Shown in pieces: positions 1 to 12,953 of a stretch of DNA of 64,000 bases (position 1 is the stretch's first letter; the number at the start of each line of letters is the position of its first letter). The notes under the pieces are model-generated. The model did not search any database. It was not told the origin of the DNA and saw only the letters and a program-made list of their open reading frames with translations. Location: the NCBI RefSeq assembly GCF_021603645.1, contig NZ_BQHJ01000001.1, forward strand, positions 248,001-312,000, given 5' to 3'. The stretch is from Pseudomonas pseudonitroreducens (GTDB lineage: Bacteria > Pseudomonadota > Gammaproteobacteria > Pseudomonadales > Pseudomonadaceae). Position numbers and translations under genes: made by a program.

Positions 1-341
1 TCGCTGGCGCCGCCTTCGACGTGATCAACACCCCGGAAGTGCTCGAAGGCGTGAAGGCCAAGCACGAGCGCTTCAAGGTCCGCCTGGAGAAGATCGCCGC
101 CGAGTACGGCATCTTCACCCAGGTGCGCGGCATGGGCATGCTGATCGGCGCGGTGCTCAACGACGCCTTCAAGGGCAAGGCCAAGGACGTGCTCAACGCC
201 GCCGAGAAGGAAGGTGTGATGGTCCTGCAGGCCGGCCCGGACGTGGTGCGTTTCGCGCCCAGCCTGGTGATCCCGGATGCCGATATCGACGAAGGCCTGG
301 ATCGCCTCGAGCGCGCCATCGCCAAGCTGACCCGCGGCTGA
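1..341 (+). CDS. aruC: Succinylornithine/acetylornithine aminotransferase, 3' part only
   Basis: The window opens inside this gene; the frame is open from base 3 and ends at TGA 339-341, so only about the last 112 residues are present. The visible part reads [16 protein letters not shown], then [11 protein letters not shown] and [18 protein letters not shown], which is the C-terminal small domain of class III PLP aminotransferases of the ArgD/AruC type; the PLP lysine lies before the window. In Pseudomonas this enzyme transaminates N2-succinylornithine with 2-oxoglutarate to succinylglutamate semialdehyde in the arginine succinyltransferase pathway. The aruFGDB genes that follow on the same strand support aruC over a biosynthetic argD. 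The enzyme is known to serve both routes, so the split is one of naming. Confidence 0.88.
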   Translation, partial: AGAAFDVINTPEVLEGVKAKHERFKVRLEKIAAEYGIFTQVRGMGMLIGAVLNDAFKGKAKDVLNAAEKEGVMVLQAGPDVVRFAPSLVIPDADIDEGLDRLERAIAKLTRG

Positions 342-387
342 TCCCCCGGCTACGCTGAAGCGGCGGGGCTCGCACCTCGCCGCTCTG

Positions 388-409
388 CCGGCCGGATCGT
401 CCCGGCCGG
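388..409 (+). terminator. Hairpin between aruC and aruF, possible weak terminator or processing site
   Basis: Perfect 8-bp arms CCGGCCGG (388-395 and 402-409) around a 6-base loop, followed by TGTTTT. The U-tract is short, so it could be a partial terminator that lowers aruF expression relative to aruC, or an RNA processing hairpin. It falls in a 168-base gap in an otherwise tightly packed operon. Confidence 0.4.
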
Positions 410-509
410 TGTTTTCGAATTCCCTGATGTGCGCGGCGCAGGCTGTGTCGCGCCCGTGATTCAGAAACCAAGAATCATGAAACTTTTGTCTGGTTAGAGG
501 AGTGACGCC

Positions 510-1526
510 ATGCTGGTGATGCGCCCCGCCCAAGTGGCCGACCTGCAGCAAGTGCAGCGTCTCGCCGCGGACAGCCCGGTCGGCGTCACGTCGCTGCCGG
601 ACGACGCGGAACGCCTGCGCGAGAAGATCCTCGCCTCGGAGGCCTCGTTCGCCGCCGAAGTGAGCTTCAACGGTGAAGAGAGCTATTTCTTCGTGCTGGA
701 AGACAGCGAGACCGGCCGCCTGGTCGGCTGCTCGGCGATCGTGGCTTCGGCTGGCTTCTCCGAACCGTTCTACAGCTTCCGCAACGAGACCTTCGTGCAC
801 GCTTCCCGCGAGCTGAAGATCCACAACAAGATCCATGTCCTCTCGCTGTGCCACGACCTCACCGGCAACAGCCTGCTGACCAGCTTCTACGTCGAGCGCG
901 AACTGGTGAACACGCCGATCGCCGAGCTCAACTCCCGCGGCCGCCTGCTGTTCATGGCCAGCCATCCGGAGCGCTTCGCCGACGCGGTGGTGGTGGAGAT
1001 CGTCGGCTACAGCGACGACCAGGGCCAGTCGCCGTTCTGGAACGCCATCGGGCGCAACTTCTTCGACCTCGACTACACCGAGGCCGAGAAGCTCTCGGGC
1101 CTGAAGAGCCGCACCTTCCTCGCCGAATTGATGCCGCACTACCCGATCTACGTGCCGCTGCTCCCGGACGACGCGCAGGAAGCCATGGGCCAGGTGCACC
1201 CGCGTGCGCAGATCACCTTCGATATCCTGATGCGCGACGGCTTCGAATCCGACAACTACGTCGACATCTTCGACGGCGGCCCGGCGCTGCACGCCCGCAC
1301 CAGCAGCATCCGCTCCATCGCGCAGAGCCGGCAGGTGCCGGTGCGCATTGGCGAAGGCGGCAAAGGCAACCGTGGCTACCTGGTGACCAACGGCCAGTTG
1401 CAGGACTTCCGCGCCGTCGTCGCCGAACTCGACTGGGTACCGGGCAAGCCCGTCACCCTGAATCAGGAAACCGCCGAAGCCCTGGGCATCGGCGAGGGCG
1501 CCAGCGTGCGCCTGGTTGCGATCTGA
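510..1526 (+). CDS. aruF: Arginine N-succinyltransferase, alpha subunit
   Basis: 338 residues, the usual length for the AstA/AruF family. It transfers succinyl from succinyl-CoA to the alpha-amino group of arginine, the first step of the succinyltransferase route. Family signatures seen: the N-terminal MRPAQVADLQQVQRLA, the SLCHDLTGNSLL stretch, FLAELMPHYPIYVPLLPDDA near residue 210 and YVDIFDGGPALHA near residue 250. The ATG at 510 follows a good Shine-Dalgarno (TTAGAGGAGTGACGCC). In Pseudomonas the enzyme is known as a heteromer of AruF and AruG, and aruG starts 11 bases downstream. The two subunits are clear paralogues of each other, sharing the YVDIFD and AELMP blocks. Expression is expected to be induced by arginine through ArgR; I did not identify an ArgR site in the window. 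Confidence 0.95.
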   Translation: MLVMRPAQVADLQQVQRLAADSPVGVTSLPDDAERLREKILASEASFAAEVSFNGEESYFFVLEDSETGRLVGCSAIVASAGFSEPFYSFRNETFVHASRELKIHNKIHVLSLCHDLTGNSLLTSFYVERELVNTPIAELNSRGRLLFMASHPERFADAVVVEIVGYSDDQGQSPFWNAIGRNFFDLDYTEAEKLSGLKSRTFLAELMPHYPIYVPLLPDDAQEAMGQVHPRAQITFDILMRDGFESDNYVDIFDGGPALHARTSSIRSIAQSRQVPVRIGEGGKGNRGYLVTNGQLQDFRAVVAELDWVPGKPVTLNQETAEALGIGEGASVRLVAI

Positions 1527-1537
1527 GGGGAGAGAGC

Positions 1538-5395
<3,858 letters not shown>

Positions 5396-5404
5396 GTGAA
5401 TGAC

Positions 5405-5686
5405 ATGACCGAAAGCCTCCCGCTGATTCTTGAAGACAACAAGGGCGAACGCCGCGAGACCCACACCGCGCGCCTGGCCATCCGCCTGGAAGGGCGCGAG
5501 CTGTGGCTGGAGGCCGACGGCAAGGGCGGCCTGGTGATCTACGCCGACTCCCATGAGGACGACGCCGAGATCCCGCTGCTGGTGGTGCGCCCGCAGGCGG
5601 TGAACCAGTTGGGCCTGAGCCTCGAGCTGGAAGCCGCCGAAGTCCACGAACATGGTCCAGACTGTGGATGTGACCATCACCACTGA
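5405..5686 (+). CDS. Small acidic protein with His/Cys-rich tail, embedded in the aru operon
   Basis: 93 residues from ATG 5405; a GTG at 5396, touching the aruB stop, would add three residues. I do not recognise a characterised family, but my memory of P. aeruginosa PAO1 places an unnamed gene (PA0900) at this same position between aruB and aruE. The protein is rich in Asp/Glu, predicted beta-rich in the middle ([18 protein letters not shown]), and ends [13 protein letters not shown], a cluster of two cysteines and five histidines that looks like a metal-binding tail. No signal peptide or membrane segment is visible. Its conserved place in the operon suggests a role in arginine catabolism, for example metal supply to the zinc enzyme AruE that follows; this is inference. 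Confidence 0.75.
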   Translation: MTESLPLILEDNKGERRETHTARLAIRLEGRELWLEADGKGGLVIYADSHEDDAEIPLLVVRPQAVNQLGLSLELEAAEVHEHGPDCGCDHHH

Positions 5687-5736
5687 TCGCGGAGTCCGCA
5701 GCCGCTCCGGCCGCGGGGAATGATGGAGGCGTCCGC

Positions 5737-6729
5737 ATGCTAGCTCTGGGCAAACTGCTCGAACTGACCCTCGCCGGCCGTGAGCCGACGGAAAAGATTC
5801 AGCTCACCGCAGACGGCACCCGTTTGCACTGGCTGGCCGAAGGCGCCCTTGAAATCACTCCGCCGGTAGCGCGGGACAATGGCCGCGACCTGCTGCTTTC
5901 GGCGGGTATCCATGGCAACGAGACCGCGCCCATCGAGTTGCTCGACCGCCTGGTGCACCGCATCGCCCGTGGCGAGTTGAAGCCGGCGGCGCGGGTGCTG
6001 TTCCTGCTCGGCAACCCCGAGGCCATGCGCCGCGGCGAGCGCTACCTGGAACAGGACATCAATCGCCTGTTCTGCGGTCGCCACGAAGAAGGCAGCGGCA
6101 ATGAAGCGCTGCGTGCTGCGGAGCTGGAGCGTCTGGCCGCGGCGTTCTTCGCCCGTGACGGCCGCCCGCGCCTGCATTACGACCTGCACACCGCCATTCG
6201 CGGCTCGAAGATCGAGCAGTTCGCGCTGTATCCCTGGGCCAGCGGCCGCGAGCACTCCCGCGAGGAGTTGGCGCGTCTGCGCAGCGCCGGCATCGACGCC
6301 GTGCTGCTGCAGAGCAAGCCGGGCATCACCTTCAGCGCCTACACCTACAGCCACCTGGGCGCCGAGGCCTTTACCCTGGAGCTGGGCAAGGCGCGGCCGT
6401 TCGGGCAGAACCAGGCGGTGAACCTGGATCGCCTGGAAGCCATGCTCGAAGGCGTGATCAGCGGCCAGGAGGCAGACGGTGCGCAGCTCGACGGCCTGCA
6501 GCTGTTCGCCGTTTCCCGCGAAGTGATCAAGCACAGCGACCATTTTCGCCTGCACCTGGACGACGCGGTGGACAACTTCACCGAGCTGGACCATGGCTTC
6601 CTGCTCGCCGAAGACATCGGCGGCACCCGCTGGATCGTGGAAGAGCAGGGCGCGCGGATCATCTTCCCCAACCCGCGGGTGAAGAACGGCCTGCGCGCCG
6701 GTATCCTGGTAGTCCCCACCGAACTCTAA
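5737..6729 (+). CDS. aruE: Succinylglutamate desuccinylase
   Basis: 330 residues; the last enzyme of the pathway, a zinc carboxypeptidase-like hydrolase (AstE/AspA family) that splits succinylglutamate into succinate and glutamate. The zinc ligands are visible in [13 protein letters not shown] (His and Glu, about residues 53-56) and in [11 protein letters not shown] (His, about residue 149). [20 protein letters not shown] is the usual substrate-binding block. The ATG at 5737 follows a GGAG ribosome site (ATGGAGGCGTCCGC). A REP-type palindrome follows the stop and closes the operon. Confidence 0.95.
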   Translation: MLALGKLLELTLAGREPTEKIQLTADGTRLHWLAEGALEITPPVARDNGRDLLLSAGIHGNETAPIELLDRLVHRIARGELKPAARVLFLLGNPEAMRRGERYLEQDINRLFCGRHEEGSGNEALRAAELERLAAAFFARDGRPRLHYDLHTAIRGSKIEQFALYPWASGREHSREELARLRSAGIDAVLLQSKPGITFSAYTYSHLGAEAFTLELGKARPFGQNQAVNLDRLEAMLEGVISGQEADGAQLDGLQLFAVSREVIKHSDHFRLHLDDAVDNFTELDHGFLLAEDIGGTRWIVEEQGARIIFPNPRVKNGLRAGILVVPTEL

Positions 6730-6745
6730 GCGCTTTTTGCCCTTC

Positions 6746-6838
6746 GTAGGAGCGAGCTTGCTCGCGAACACATATTCCCGGCGACTTCAGTCTCGGGCGG
6801 TTCGCGAGCAAGGGCTGGGCGCCCCCCTTGATCCTACA
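6746..6838. repeat. Degenerate REP pair after aruE
   Basis: The left half contains the core GAGCGAGCTTGCTCGC (from 6750). The right half starts with the matching TTCGCGAGCAAG at 6801 but the normal ending is replaced by a G/C-rich segment before ATCCTACAG. This is a partly decayed member of the REP family seen again at 36837, 42328, 47926 and 56115. Confidence 0.8.
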
Positions 6839-6915
6839 GTCACTCCGCCCTTGTTCCACCTCCGGCGAGCGCTTAGCATCGGGCCTTTTCCGCCTGATGC
6901 CCAAGGAGCTCCGCC

Positions 6916-7920
6916 ATGTCCATCATCGACCTTCGCAGCGACACCGTGACCCTGCCCACCGCCGGCATGCGCGAGGCGATGGCGCGGGCCGAGCTGGGTG
7001 ATGACGTCTACGGCGAAGACCCGACGGTGAACCGCCTGGAAGCGACCCTGGCCGAGCGCCTGGGGTTCGCTGCCGCGCTGTTCGTGCCCACCGGCACCAT
7101 GAGCAACCTGCTCGGCCTGATGGCCCATTGCGGCCGCGGCGACGAATACATCGTCGGCCAGCAGGCGCACACCTATAAATATGAAGGTGGCGGCGCCGCC
7201 GTGCTGGGCTCGATCCAGCCGCAACCCATCGACGGCGAAGCCGATGGCTCGCTGGACCTGGCCAAGGTCGAGGCAGCGATCAAGCAGGACGATTTCCACT
7301 TTGCCCGTACCCGCCTGCTGGCGCTGGAAAACACCATGCAGGGCAAGGTCCTGCCGCTGACCTACCTGGCGGCTGCGCGGGAAATGACTCGCCGTCGCGG
7401 CCTGGCGCTGCACCTGGACGGCGCGCGCCTGTATAACGCGGCGGTGAAGCTGGGTGTGGATGCCCGTGAGATCACCCGCCACTTCGATTCCGTCTCTGTG
7501 TGCCTGTCCAAGGGTCTGGGTGCGCCGGTGGGCTCGGTGCTCTGCGGCGATGCCGAGCTGATCGGCCGCGCGCGTCGGCTGCGCAAGATGGTCGGCGGCG
7601 GCATGCGCCAGGCCGGTGGCCTGGCAGCGGCGGCGCTGTATGCGCTGGATCAGCAGGTCGAGCGCCTGGCTGATGACCATGCCAATGCCGAAGCGCTGGG
7701 CCGGGGCCTTGCCGAGTTGGGCTACAGCATCGAGCCGGTACAGACCAACATGGTCTACGTCGACCTTGGCGAGCAGGCCGGCGCGCTGGGCGAGCACCTG
7801 GCCGAGCGCGGCATCCGCGTCAGTCCGGCGGCGCGCCTGCGCCTGGTCACCCACCTCGACGTGAAAAGCGCGGATATTCCTCGAATCGTCGAAGCATTCG
7901 CCGCCTTTCGTCGTTCCTGA
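6916..7920 (+). CDS. ltaE: Low-specificity L-threonine aldolase
   Basis: 334 residues, a fold-type I PLP enzyme of the threonine aldolase / beta-eliminating lyase family. It cleaves L-threonine and L-allo-threonine to glycine and acetaldehyde. Seen features: the N-terminal [18 protein letters not shown] with [35 protein letters not shown] in the cofactor pocket, [11 protein letters not shown] (the Asp that pairs with the pyridine nitrogen) and [16 protein letters not shown] with the Schiff-base lysine. AAGGAGCTCCGCC stands before the ATG. In P. aeruginosa a gene of this family also sits just before alaS. Function in the cell could be glycine supply or allo-threonine breakdown; the symbol is by family. 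Confidence 0.88.
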   Translation: MSIIDLRSDTVTLPTAGMREAMARAELGDDVYGEDPTVNRLEATLAERLGFAAALFVPTGTMSNLLGLMAHCGRGDEYIVGQQAHTYKYEGGGAAVLGSIQPQPIDGEADGSLDLAKVEAAIKQDDFHFARTRLLALENTMQGKVLPLTYLAAAREMTRRRGLALHLDGARLYNAAVKLGVDAREITRHFDSVSVCLSKGLGAPVGSVLCGDAELIGRARRLRKMVGGGMRQAGGLAAAALYALDQQVERLADDHANAEALGRGLAELGYSIEPVQTNMVYVDLGEQAGALGEHLAERGIRVSPAARLRLVTHLDVKSADIPRIVEAFAAFRRS

Positions 7921-7929
7921 CAGAAATTA

Positions 7930-7958
7930 TTGCGCGATAGGCGTTAACTATCGCGCAA
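7930..7958. promoter_or_regulatory. Perfect 11-bp inverted repeat upstream of alaS
   Basis: TTGCGCGATAG (7930-7940) and CTATCGCGCAA (7948-7958) around a 7-base spacer. No U-tract follows on either strand, so it is a poor terminator. It lies about 5 bases before the likely alaS -35 region. E. coli AlaRS represses its own gene by binding a palindrome near the start site, so an operator role is possible; a terminator for the threonine aldolase gene is the alternative. Confidence 0.45.
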
Positions 7959-7963
7959 AGACA

Positions 7964-7992
7964 CTACAACCTTGATGCGGGGCCGATATAAT
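7964..7992 (+). promoter_or_regulatory. Likely sigma-70 promoter of alaS
   Basis: A perfect -10 hexamer TATAAT at 7987-7992; 17 bases upstream lies CTACAA (7964-7969), a weak -35. This gives a start near 7999 and a leader of about 40 bases before the alaS ATG at 8042. Confidence 0.55.
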
Positions 7993-8041
7993 GCGGCCCT
8001 TTGCCGGCGATTCGTGGCCGCATTTTTCCGTGGAAGAACCT

Positions 8042-10666
8042 ATGAAAAGCGCTGAAATCCGTGAAGCCTTCCTCCGCTTCTTCGAAGAGAAGGGGCACAC
8101 CCGCGTAGCGTCCAGCTCGCTGATCCCCGCGAACGACCCGACCCTGCTGTTCACCAACGCAGGCATGAACCAGTTCAAGGACTGCTTCCTGGGCCTGGAG
8201 AAGCGCGCCTACACCCGCGCCACCACCAGCCAGAAGTGCGTGCGTGCCGGCGGCAAGCACAACGACCTGGAAAACGTCGGCTACACCGCGCGCCACCATA
8301 CCTTCTTCGAAATGCTGGGCAACTTCAGCTTCGGCGACTATTTCAAGCGCGATGCCATTACCTATGCCTGGGAATTCCTCACCTCGGACAAGTGGCTGAA
8401 CCTGCCCAAGGACAAGCTCTGGGTCACCGTCTACGCCACCGATGACGAGGCCTACGATATCTGGACCAAGGAAGTCGGCATTCCCGCCGAGCGCATGGTC
8501 CGTATCGGCGACAACAAGGGCGCGCCTTACGCTTCCGACAACTTCTGGGCGATGGGCGATACCGGTCCCTGTGGCCCGTGCACCGAGATCTTCTTCGACC
8601 ACGGCGCCGACATCTGGGGCGGCCCGCCCGGCTCGCCGGAAGAAGACGGCGACCGCTACATCGAGATCTGGAACAACGTCTTCATGCAGTTCAACCGCAC
8701 CGCGGACGGCGTGATGCACGCGCTGCCGGCGCCGAGCGTGGACACCGGCATGGGCCTGGAGCGCATCAGCGCCGTGCTGCAGCACGTCCACTCGAACTAC
8801 GAAATCGACCTGTTCCAGAGCCTGCTGAAGGCTTCAGCCGACGCCATCGGCTGCGCCAACGACGACGCTCCGTCGCTGAAAGTGGTCGCCGACCACATCC
8901 GTTCCTGCGGCTTCCTGATTGCCGACGGCGTGCTGCCGTCCAACGAAGGCCGTGGCTACGTATTGCGCCGCATCATCCGTCGCGCCTGCCGCCACGGTAA
9001 CAAGCTGGGCGCCAAGGGCACCTTCTTCCACAAGATCGTCGCCGCGCTGGTCGGCGAGATGGGCGAAGCCTTCCCCGAGCTCAAGCAGCAGCAGGCGCAC
9101 ATCGAGCGCGTGCTGAAGACCGAGGAAGAGCAGTTCGCCAAGACCCTGGAGCAGGGCTTGAAGATCCTCGAGCAGGACCTGTCCGAGCTCAAGGGCAGCG
9201 TCATCCCCGGCAACGTGGTGTTCAAGCTGTACGACACCTACGGCTTCCCGGTCGACCTGACCAACGACATCGCCCGCGAGCGCAGCCTGACCCTCGACGA
9301 GGAAGGCTTCGAGCGTGAGATGGAGGCGCAGCGCGAGCGTGCCCGCTCCGCGAGCGCCTTCGGCATGGACTACAACAGCCTGGTGAAAGTGGATGGCGAC
9401 ACCCGCTTCCTCGGCTACCAGGGTGTTTCCGGCGCCGGCCAGATCATTGCCCTGTTCAAGGATGGCAAGGCCGTCGAGCAACTGAGCGAAGGCGAGGAGG
9501 GCGTCGTCGTCCTCGACCAGACTCCGTTCTACGCCGAGTCCGGCGGCCAGGTTGGTGACAGCGGCTACCTGCAGGGGGCCGGTGTGCGCTTCGACGTGCG
9601 CGACACCACCAAGGCCGGCGGCGCGCACCTGCACCACGGCGTGGTTGCCCAGGGCAGCCTGAGCGTTGGCGCGGCGGTCAAGGCCGAAGTCGACGCCTCC
9701 GTGCGCCAGGCCACTGCGCTGAATCACTCCGCTACCCACCTGCTGCACGCCGCGCTGCGCCAGGTGCTGGGCGATCACGTCCAGCAGAAAGGCTCGCTGG
9801 TCGACAGCCAGCGCCTGCGCTTCGACTTCAGCCATTTCGAGGCGATCAAGCCCGAGCAACTGAAGCAGCTGGAAGACATCGTCAACAGCGAGATTCGCAA
9901 GAACTCCGAGGTGGAGACCGAAGAGACCGACATCGAATCCGCCAAGAACAAGGGCGCCATGGCGCTGTTCGGCGAGAAGTACGGTGACCAGGTGCGCGTG
10001 CTGAGCATGGGCGGCAGCTTCTCCGTCGAGCTGTGCGGCGGCACCCACGTGTCCCGTACCGGCGACATCGGCCTGTTCAAGATCACCAGCGAAGGCGGTG
10101 TGGCTTCCGGCGTGCGTCGTATCGAAGCAGTCACCGGCGCTGCTGCGCTGGCGTACCTGAACGGCGCCGAAGAGCAACTCAAGGAAGCGGCCGGTCTGGT
10201 CAAGGGCAGCCGCGACAACCTGCTGGACAAGCTCTCCGGTCTGATCGAGCGCAACCGTCAGCTGGAAAAGGAGCTGGAACAGCTCAAGGCCAAGGCCGCC
10301 AGCGCGGCCGGCGACGACCTGGCGGGTTCCGCTGTCGACGTTGCTGGCGTGAAGGTGCTGTCTTCCCGTCTCGATGGCCTCGACGGCAAGGCGCTGCTGG
10401 CGCTGGTCGACCAACTGAAGAACAAGCTGGGCAGCGGCGTAATCCTGCTGGGCGGCGTGTTCGAGGAGAAGGTCGTGCTGGTGGCCGGCGTGACCCAGGA
10501 CCTGACCGCCAAGCTGAAAGCTGGCGATCTGATGAAGCAGGCCGCTGCGGCCGTGGGCGGGAAGGGCGGTGGTCGCCCGGACATGGCCCAGGGCGGTGGT
10601 GTCGATGCCGGCAAGCTGGACGAGGCTCTGGCACTGGCACTCAAGTTTGTCGAACAGGGCCTCTAA
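8042..10666 (+). CDS. alaS: Alanyl-tRNA synthetase
   Basis: 874 residues from ATG 8042, close to the 876 of E. coli AlaRS. An in-frame ATG at 7991 lies inside the -10 hexamer and is rejected. The catalytic class II core is at the start ([39 protein letters not shown]), followed by the tRNA-recognition helices. The editing domain carries the zinc motif [12 protein letters not shown] and [13 protein letters not shown], which deacylates Ser-tRNA(Ala) and Gly-tRNA(Ala). The C-terminal C-Ala domain includes [15 protein letters not shown] near the end. It sits in the conserved alaS-lysC-rsmA order of Pseudomonas. Confidence 0.98.
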   Translation: MKSAEIREAFLRFFEEKGHTRVASSSLIPANDPTLLFTNAGMNQFKDCFLGLEKRAYTRATTSQKCVRAGGKHNDLENVGYTARHHTFFEMLGNFSFGDYFKRDAITYAWEFLTSDKWLNLPKDKLWVTVYATDDEAYDIWTKEVGIPAERMVRIGDNKGAPYASDNFWAMGDTGPCGPCTEIFFDHGADIWGGPPGSPEEDGDRYIEIWNNVFMQFNRTADGVMHALPAPSVDTGMGLERISAVLQHVHSNYEIDLFQSLLKASADAIGCANDDAPSLKVVADHIRSCGFLIADGVLPSNEGRGYVLRRIIRRACRHGNKLGAKGTFFHKIVAALVGEMGEAFPELKQQQAHIERVLKTEEEQFAKTLEQGLKILEQDLSELKGSVIPGNVVFKLYDTYGFPVDLTNDIARERSLTLDEEGFEREMEAQRERARSASAFGMDYNSLVKVDGDTRFLGYQGVSGAGQIIALFKDGKAVEQLSEGEEGVVVLDQTPFYAESGGQVGDSGYLQGAGVRFDVRDTTKAGGAHLHHGVVAQGSLSVGAAVKAEVDASVRQATALNHSATHLLHAALRQVLGDHVQQKGSLVDSQRLRFDFSHFEAIKPEQLKQLEDIVNSEIRKNSEVETEETDIESAKNKGAMALFGEKYGDQVRVLSMGGSFSVELCGGTHVSRTGDIGLFKITSEGGVASGVRRIEAVTGAAALAYLNGAEEQLKEAAGLVKGSRDNLLDKLSGLIERNRQLEKELEQLKAKAASAAGDDLAGSAVDVAGVKVLSSRLDGLDGKALLALVDQLKNKLGSGVILLGGVFEEKVVLVAGVTQDLTAKLKAGDLMKQAAAAVGGKGGGRPDMAQGGGVDAGKLDEALALALKFVEQGL

Positions 10667-10682
10667 AGGCCCTGAAATACGG

Positions 10683-10706
10683 GGCCCGCAGCGCGTCCGG
10701 CGGGCC
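10683..10706 (+). terminator. Hairpin after alaS, weak terminator
   Basis: Arms GGCCCGC (10683-10689) and GCGGGCC (10700-10706), 10-base loop, followed only by TTGG. It may weaken read-through from alaS into lysC rather than stop it. Confidence 0.35.
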
Positions 10707-10767
10707 TTGGCAGCATGCGGTGATGCATGTTTAATGGGCGCCCTTCAGGAATCAGGCGGCTTTTGAA

Positions 10768-12003
10768 ATGGCTTTGATCGTACAGAAGTTTGGAGGGACC
10801 TCCGTCGGCACCGTCGAGAGAATCGAGCAGGTAGCCGAGAAGGTGAAGAAATTCCGTGAAGCGGGCGACGACATCGTCGTAGTGGTGTCCGCCATGAGCG
10901 GCGAGACCAACCGCCTGATTGGTCTGGCGAAACAGATCATGGACCAGCCGATTCCGCGTGAGCTGGACGTGATGGTCTCCACCGGCGAGCAGGTGACCAT
11001 TGCCCTGCTGAGCATGGCGCTGATGAAGCGCGGCGTGCCGGCGGTTTCCTACACCGGTAACCAGGTCCGTATCCTGACCGACAGTTCCCACACCAAGGCG
11101 CGTATCCTGAGCATCGATGATGCGAACATTCGCGCAGATCTGAAGGCTGGCCGCGTCGTCGTGGTCGCCGGCTTCCAGGGCGTGGACGAGCACGGCAATA
11201 TCACCACCCTCGGCCGCGGCGGCTCCGACACCACGGGCGTGGCCCTGGCTGCGGCGCTGAAGGCCGACGAGTGCCAGATCTACACTGACGTCGATGGCGT
11301 CTACACCACCGATCCGCGCGTCGTGCCGCAAGCGCGCCGCCTGGACAAGATCACCTTCGAAGAGATGCTGGAAATGGCCAGCCTCGGCTCCAAGGTGCTG
11401 CAGATCCGTTCGGTGGAATTCGCCGGCAAGTACAACGTCCCGCTGCGCGTGCTGCACAGCTTCCAGGAGGGTCCGGGCACCCTCATTACCCTTGATGAAG
11501 AGGAATCCATGGAACAGCCGATCATCTCCGGCATCGCCTTCAACCGCGACGAAGCCAAGCTGACCATCCGTGGCGTACCGGATACCCCCGGCGTTGCTTT
11601 CAAGATTCTCGGCCCGATCAGTGCCGCCAATGTAGAAGTCGACATGATCGTGCAGAACGTCGCGCACGATAACACCACCGACTTCACCTTCACCGTGCAC
11701 CGCAACGACTACCAGGCCGCCCTGGAAATCCTCAAGCAGACCGCCACCAGCATCGGTGCGCGCGAAGCCACCGGTGACACCAACATCGCCAAGGTTTCCA
11801 TCGTTGGCGTGGGCATGCGTTCCCACGCCGGCGTCGCCAGCCGCATGTTCGAAGCACTGGCCAAGGAAACCATCAACATCCAGATGATCTCCACTTCGGA
11901 AATCAAGGTTTCCGTGGTGATCGAAGAGAAGTACCTCGAGTTGGCGGTCCGTGCCCTGCACACCGCTTTCGAACTCGACGCCCCGGCCCGACAGGGCGAG
12001 TAA
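10768..12003 (+). CDS. lysC: Aspartate kinase
   Basis: 411 residues. Phosphorylates aspartate, the entry step to lysine, threonine, methionine and diaminopimelate. The kinase domain begins with VQKFGGTSVGTVERI and includes TLGRGGSDTTGVALAAAL and YTDVDGVYTTDPR. Two ACT domains follow (from about residue 265: ISGIAFNRDEAKLTIRG, and VGMRSHAGVASRMFEALA), the site of feedback inhibition. As in other alpha/beta-type aspartokinases an internal start may give a separate beta subunit; ATGs around 11509 are candidates but I cannot decide. The ribosome site before ATG 10768 is weak. A strong terminator follows. Confidence 0.97.
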   Translation: MALIVQKFGGTSVGTVERIEQVAEKVKKFREAGDDIVVVVSAMSGETNRLIGLAKQIMDQPIPRELDVMVSTGEQVTIALLSMALMKRGVPAVSYTGNQVRILTDSSHTKARILSIDDANIRADLKAGRVVVVAGFQGVDEHGNITTLGRGGSDTTGVALAAALKADECQIYTDVDGVYTTDPRVVPQARRLDKITFEEMLEMASLGSKVLQIRSVEFAGKYNVPLRVLHSFQEGPGTLITLDEEESMEQPIISGIAFNRDEAKLTIRGVPDTPGVAFKILGPISAANVEVDMIVQNVAHDNTTDFTFTVHRNDYQAALEILKQTATSIGAREATGDTNIAKVSIVGVGMRSHAGVASRMFEALAKETINIQMISTSEIKVSVVIEEKYLELAVRALHTAFELDAPARQGE

Positions 12004-12017
12004 GGCGAGAACTACCG

Positions 12018-12043
12018 AAAGGCGCGGCTACCCCGCGCCTTTT
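12018..12043 (+). terminator. Rho-independent terminator of lysC
   Basis: Arms AAAGGCGCGG and CCGCGCCTTT with a 5-base loop, followed by further T residues. It isolates lysC from rsmA. Confidence 0.85.
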
Positions 12044-12065
12044 GTCGTTTTTGACTGTCTGACAG

Positions 12066-12094
12066 GAACTTTCTTTCCGGCAGGACTGGTCAAT
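12066..12094 (+). promoter_or_regulatory. Possible AlgU-type promoter of rsmA
   Basis: GAACTT at 12066-12071 matches the -35 of AlgU (sigma-22) promoters, and GGTCAA lies 16 bases later. The -10 match is poor. AlgU control of rsmA has been reported for P. aeruginosa; here the assignment rests on the -35 hexamer and position. Confidence 0.28.
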
Positions 12095-12189
12095 ACTTGG
12101 GTGAAGGATTCGTGCACTTGATCTATGCGAATCTGCCACCATTTCTTTTTTTGCAGACTGCTTATCCCGTAACACGTAAGGAGAAAGGA

Positions 12190-12375
12190 ATGCTGATTCT
12201 GACTCGCCGGGTCGGAGAGACCCTGATGGTCGGTGATGACGTCACCGTGACTGTACTGGGCGTCAAAGGAAACCAGGTGCGTATCGGTGTGAATGCGCCG
12301 AAGGAAGTTGCTGTGCACCGTGAGGAAATCTACCAGCGCATCCAGAAAGAGAAAGACCAAGAACCAAACCATTAA
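12190..12375 (+). CDS. rsmA: Carbon storage / secondary metabolism regulator RsmA (CsrA)
   Basis: 61 residues, [20 protein letters not shown] onwards, which I recognise as the P. aeruginosa RsmA sequence. It is a homodimeric RNA-binding protein that binds GGA in hairpin loops of leader RNAs and blocks translation; in Pseudomonas it is titrated by RsmY/RsmZ and switches between acute and biofilm programmes. The residues known to contact RNA (Leu4, Arg6, Arg44) are present. The start is ATG 12190 behind TAAGGAGAAAGGA, itself a GGA-containing leader open to autoregulation. RsmA is likely to matter for the exopolysaccharide operon at 26650-35193; that is inference. Confidence 0.98.
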   Translation: MLILTRRVGETLMVGDDVTVTVLGVKGNQVRIGVNAPKEVAVHREEIYQRIQKEKDQEPNH

Positions 12376-12393
12376 TTTTTCTAAAATTTTTCT

Positions 12394-12421
12394 TTGCAAA
12401 CGGGGAAAACATGGATATCAT
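12394..12421 (+). promoter_or_regulatory. Likely promoter of tRNA-Ser
   Basis: TTGCAA (12394-12399), 16-base spacer, TATCAT (12416-12421), ending 14 bases before the mature tRNA 5' end. The upstream stretch from 12373 is A/T-rich like an UP element. Confidence 0.6.
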
Positions 12422-12435
12422 GCGCCCCGTGTTGC

Positions 12436-12528
<93 letters not shown>

Positions 12529-12590
12529 GCATCCTCTGGTGCGATGAGTTGTCCGGTAGCGTAAGTTACTGAAAAGATTGAAAAATCTTG

Positions 12591-12619
12591 TTGACAGGTC
12601 AGAAAAATCGCACTAGAAT
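12591..12619 (+). promoter_or_regulatory. Strong sigma-70 promoter of the tRNA-Arg pair
   Basis: TTGACA (12591-12596), exactly 17 bases, TAGAAT (12614-12619). The -35 is perfect and the -10 has one mismatch. It ends 16 bases before the first tRNA-Arg. Confidence 0.8.
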
Positions 12620-12635
12620 TTGCGCCCTCATCAGC

Positions 12636-12712
12636 GCACTCATAGCTCAGCTGGATAGAGTACTCGGCTACGAACCGAGCGGTCGGAGGTTCGAATCCTC
12701 CTGAGTGCGCCA
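12636..12712 (+). tRNA. tRNA-Arg (anticodon ACG), copy 1
   Basis: 77 bases; acceptor GCACTCA/TGAGTGC, discriminator G, encoded CCA at 12710-12712. Anticodon ACG at 12670-12672 within loop CTACGAA. The A34 is the substrate of TadA deamination, so this tRNA reads CGU, CGC and CGA. Confidence 0.97.
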
Positions 12713-12810
12713 TATACGAGGCAACGCGAAGGCGGGGCTTCAGTGGCGAAAGGGCTGAACAGCCATTAGCTGCAACCAGTTGGTGAATCTGGTTAAACTT
12801 TACCGACGAC

Positions 12811-12887
12811 GCACTCATAGCTCAGCTGGATAGAGTACTCGGCTACGAACCGAGCGGTCGGAGGTTCGAATCCTCCTGAGTGCGCCA
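12811..12887 (+). tRNA. tRNA-Arg (anticodon ACG), copy 2
   Basis: Identical to copy 1 over the whole 77 bases, with anticodon at 12845-12847 and CCA at 12885-12887; the 8 bases after the CCA (TATACGA block) are also shared. It lies 98 bases downstream on the same transcript and is followed by a strong terminator. Confidence 0.97.
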
Positions 12888-12893
12888 TATACG

Positions 12894-12924
12894 AAAGGGC
12901 CTGCAGAAATGCAGGCCCTTTTTC
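12894..12924 (+). terminator. Terminator of the tRNA-Arg pair
   Basis: Perfect 12-bp arms AAAGGGCCTGCA and TGCAGGCCCTTT with a GAAA tetraloop, then TTTTC. A textbook intrinsic terminator; the A-run before it could also stop transcription of the gene on the other strand. Confidence 0.93.
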
Positions 12925-12953
12925 TTTGCCTTCGAAAAAGCAGGATGGCGTAG

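Noticed and set aside
8834-10414. 526-codon minus-strand frame
   Set aside because: Antisense of alaS; composition is that of a shadow frame.
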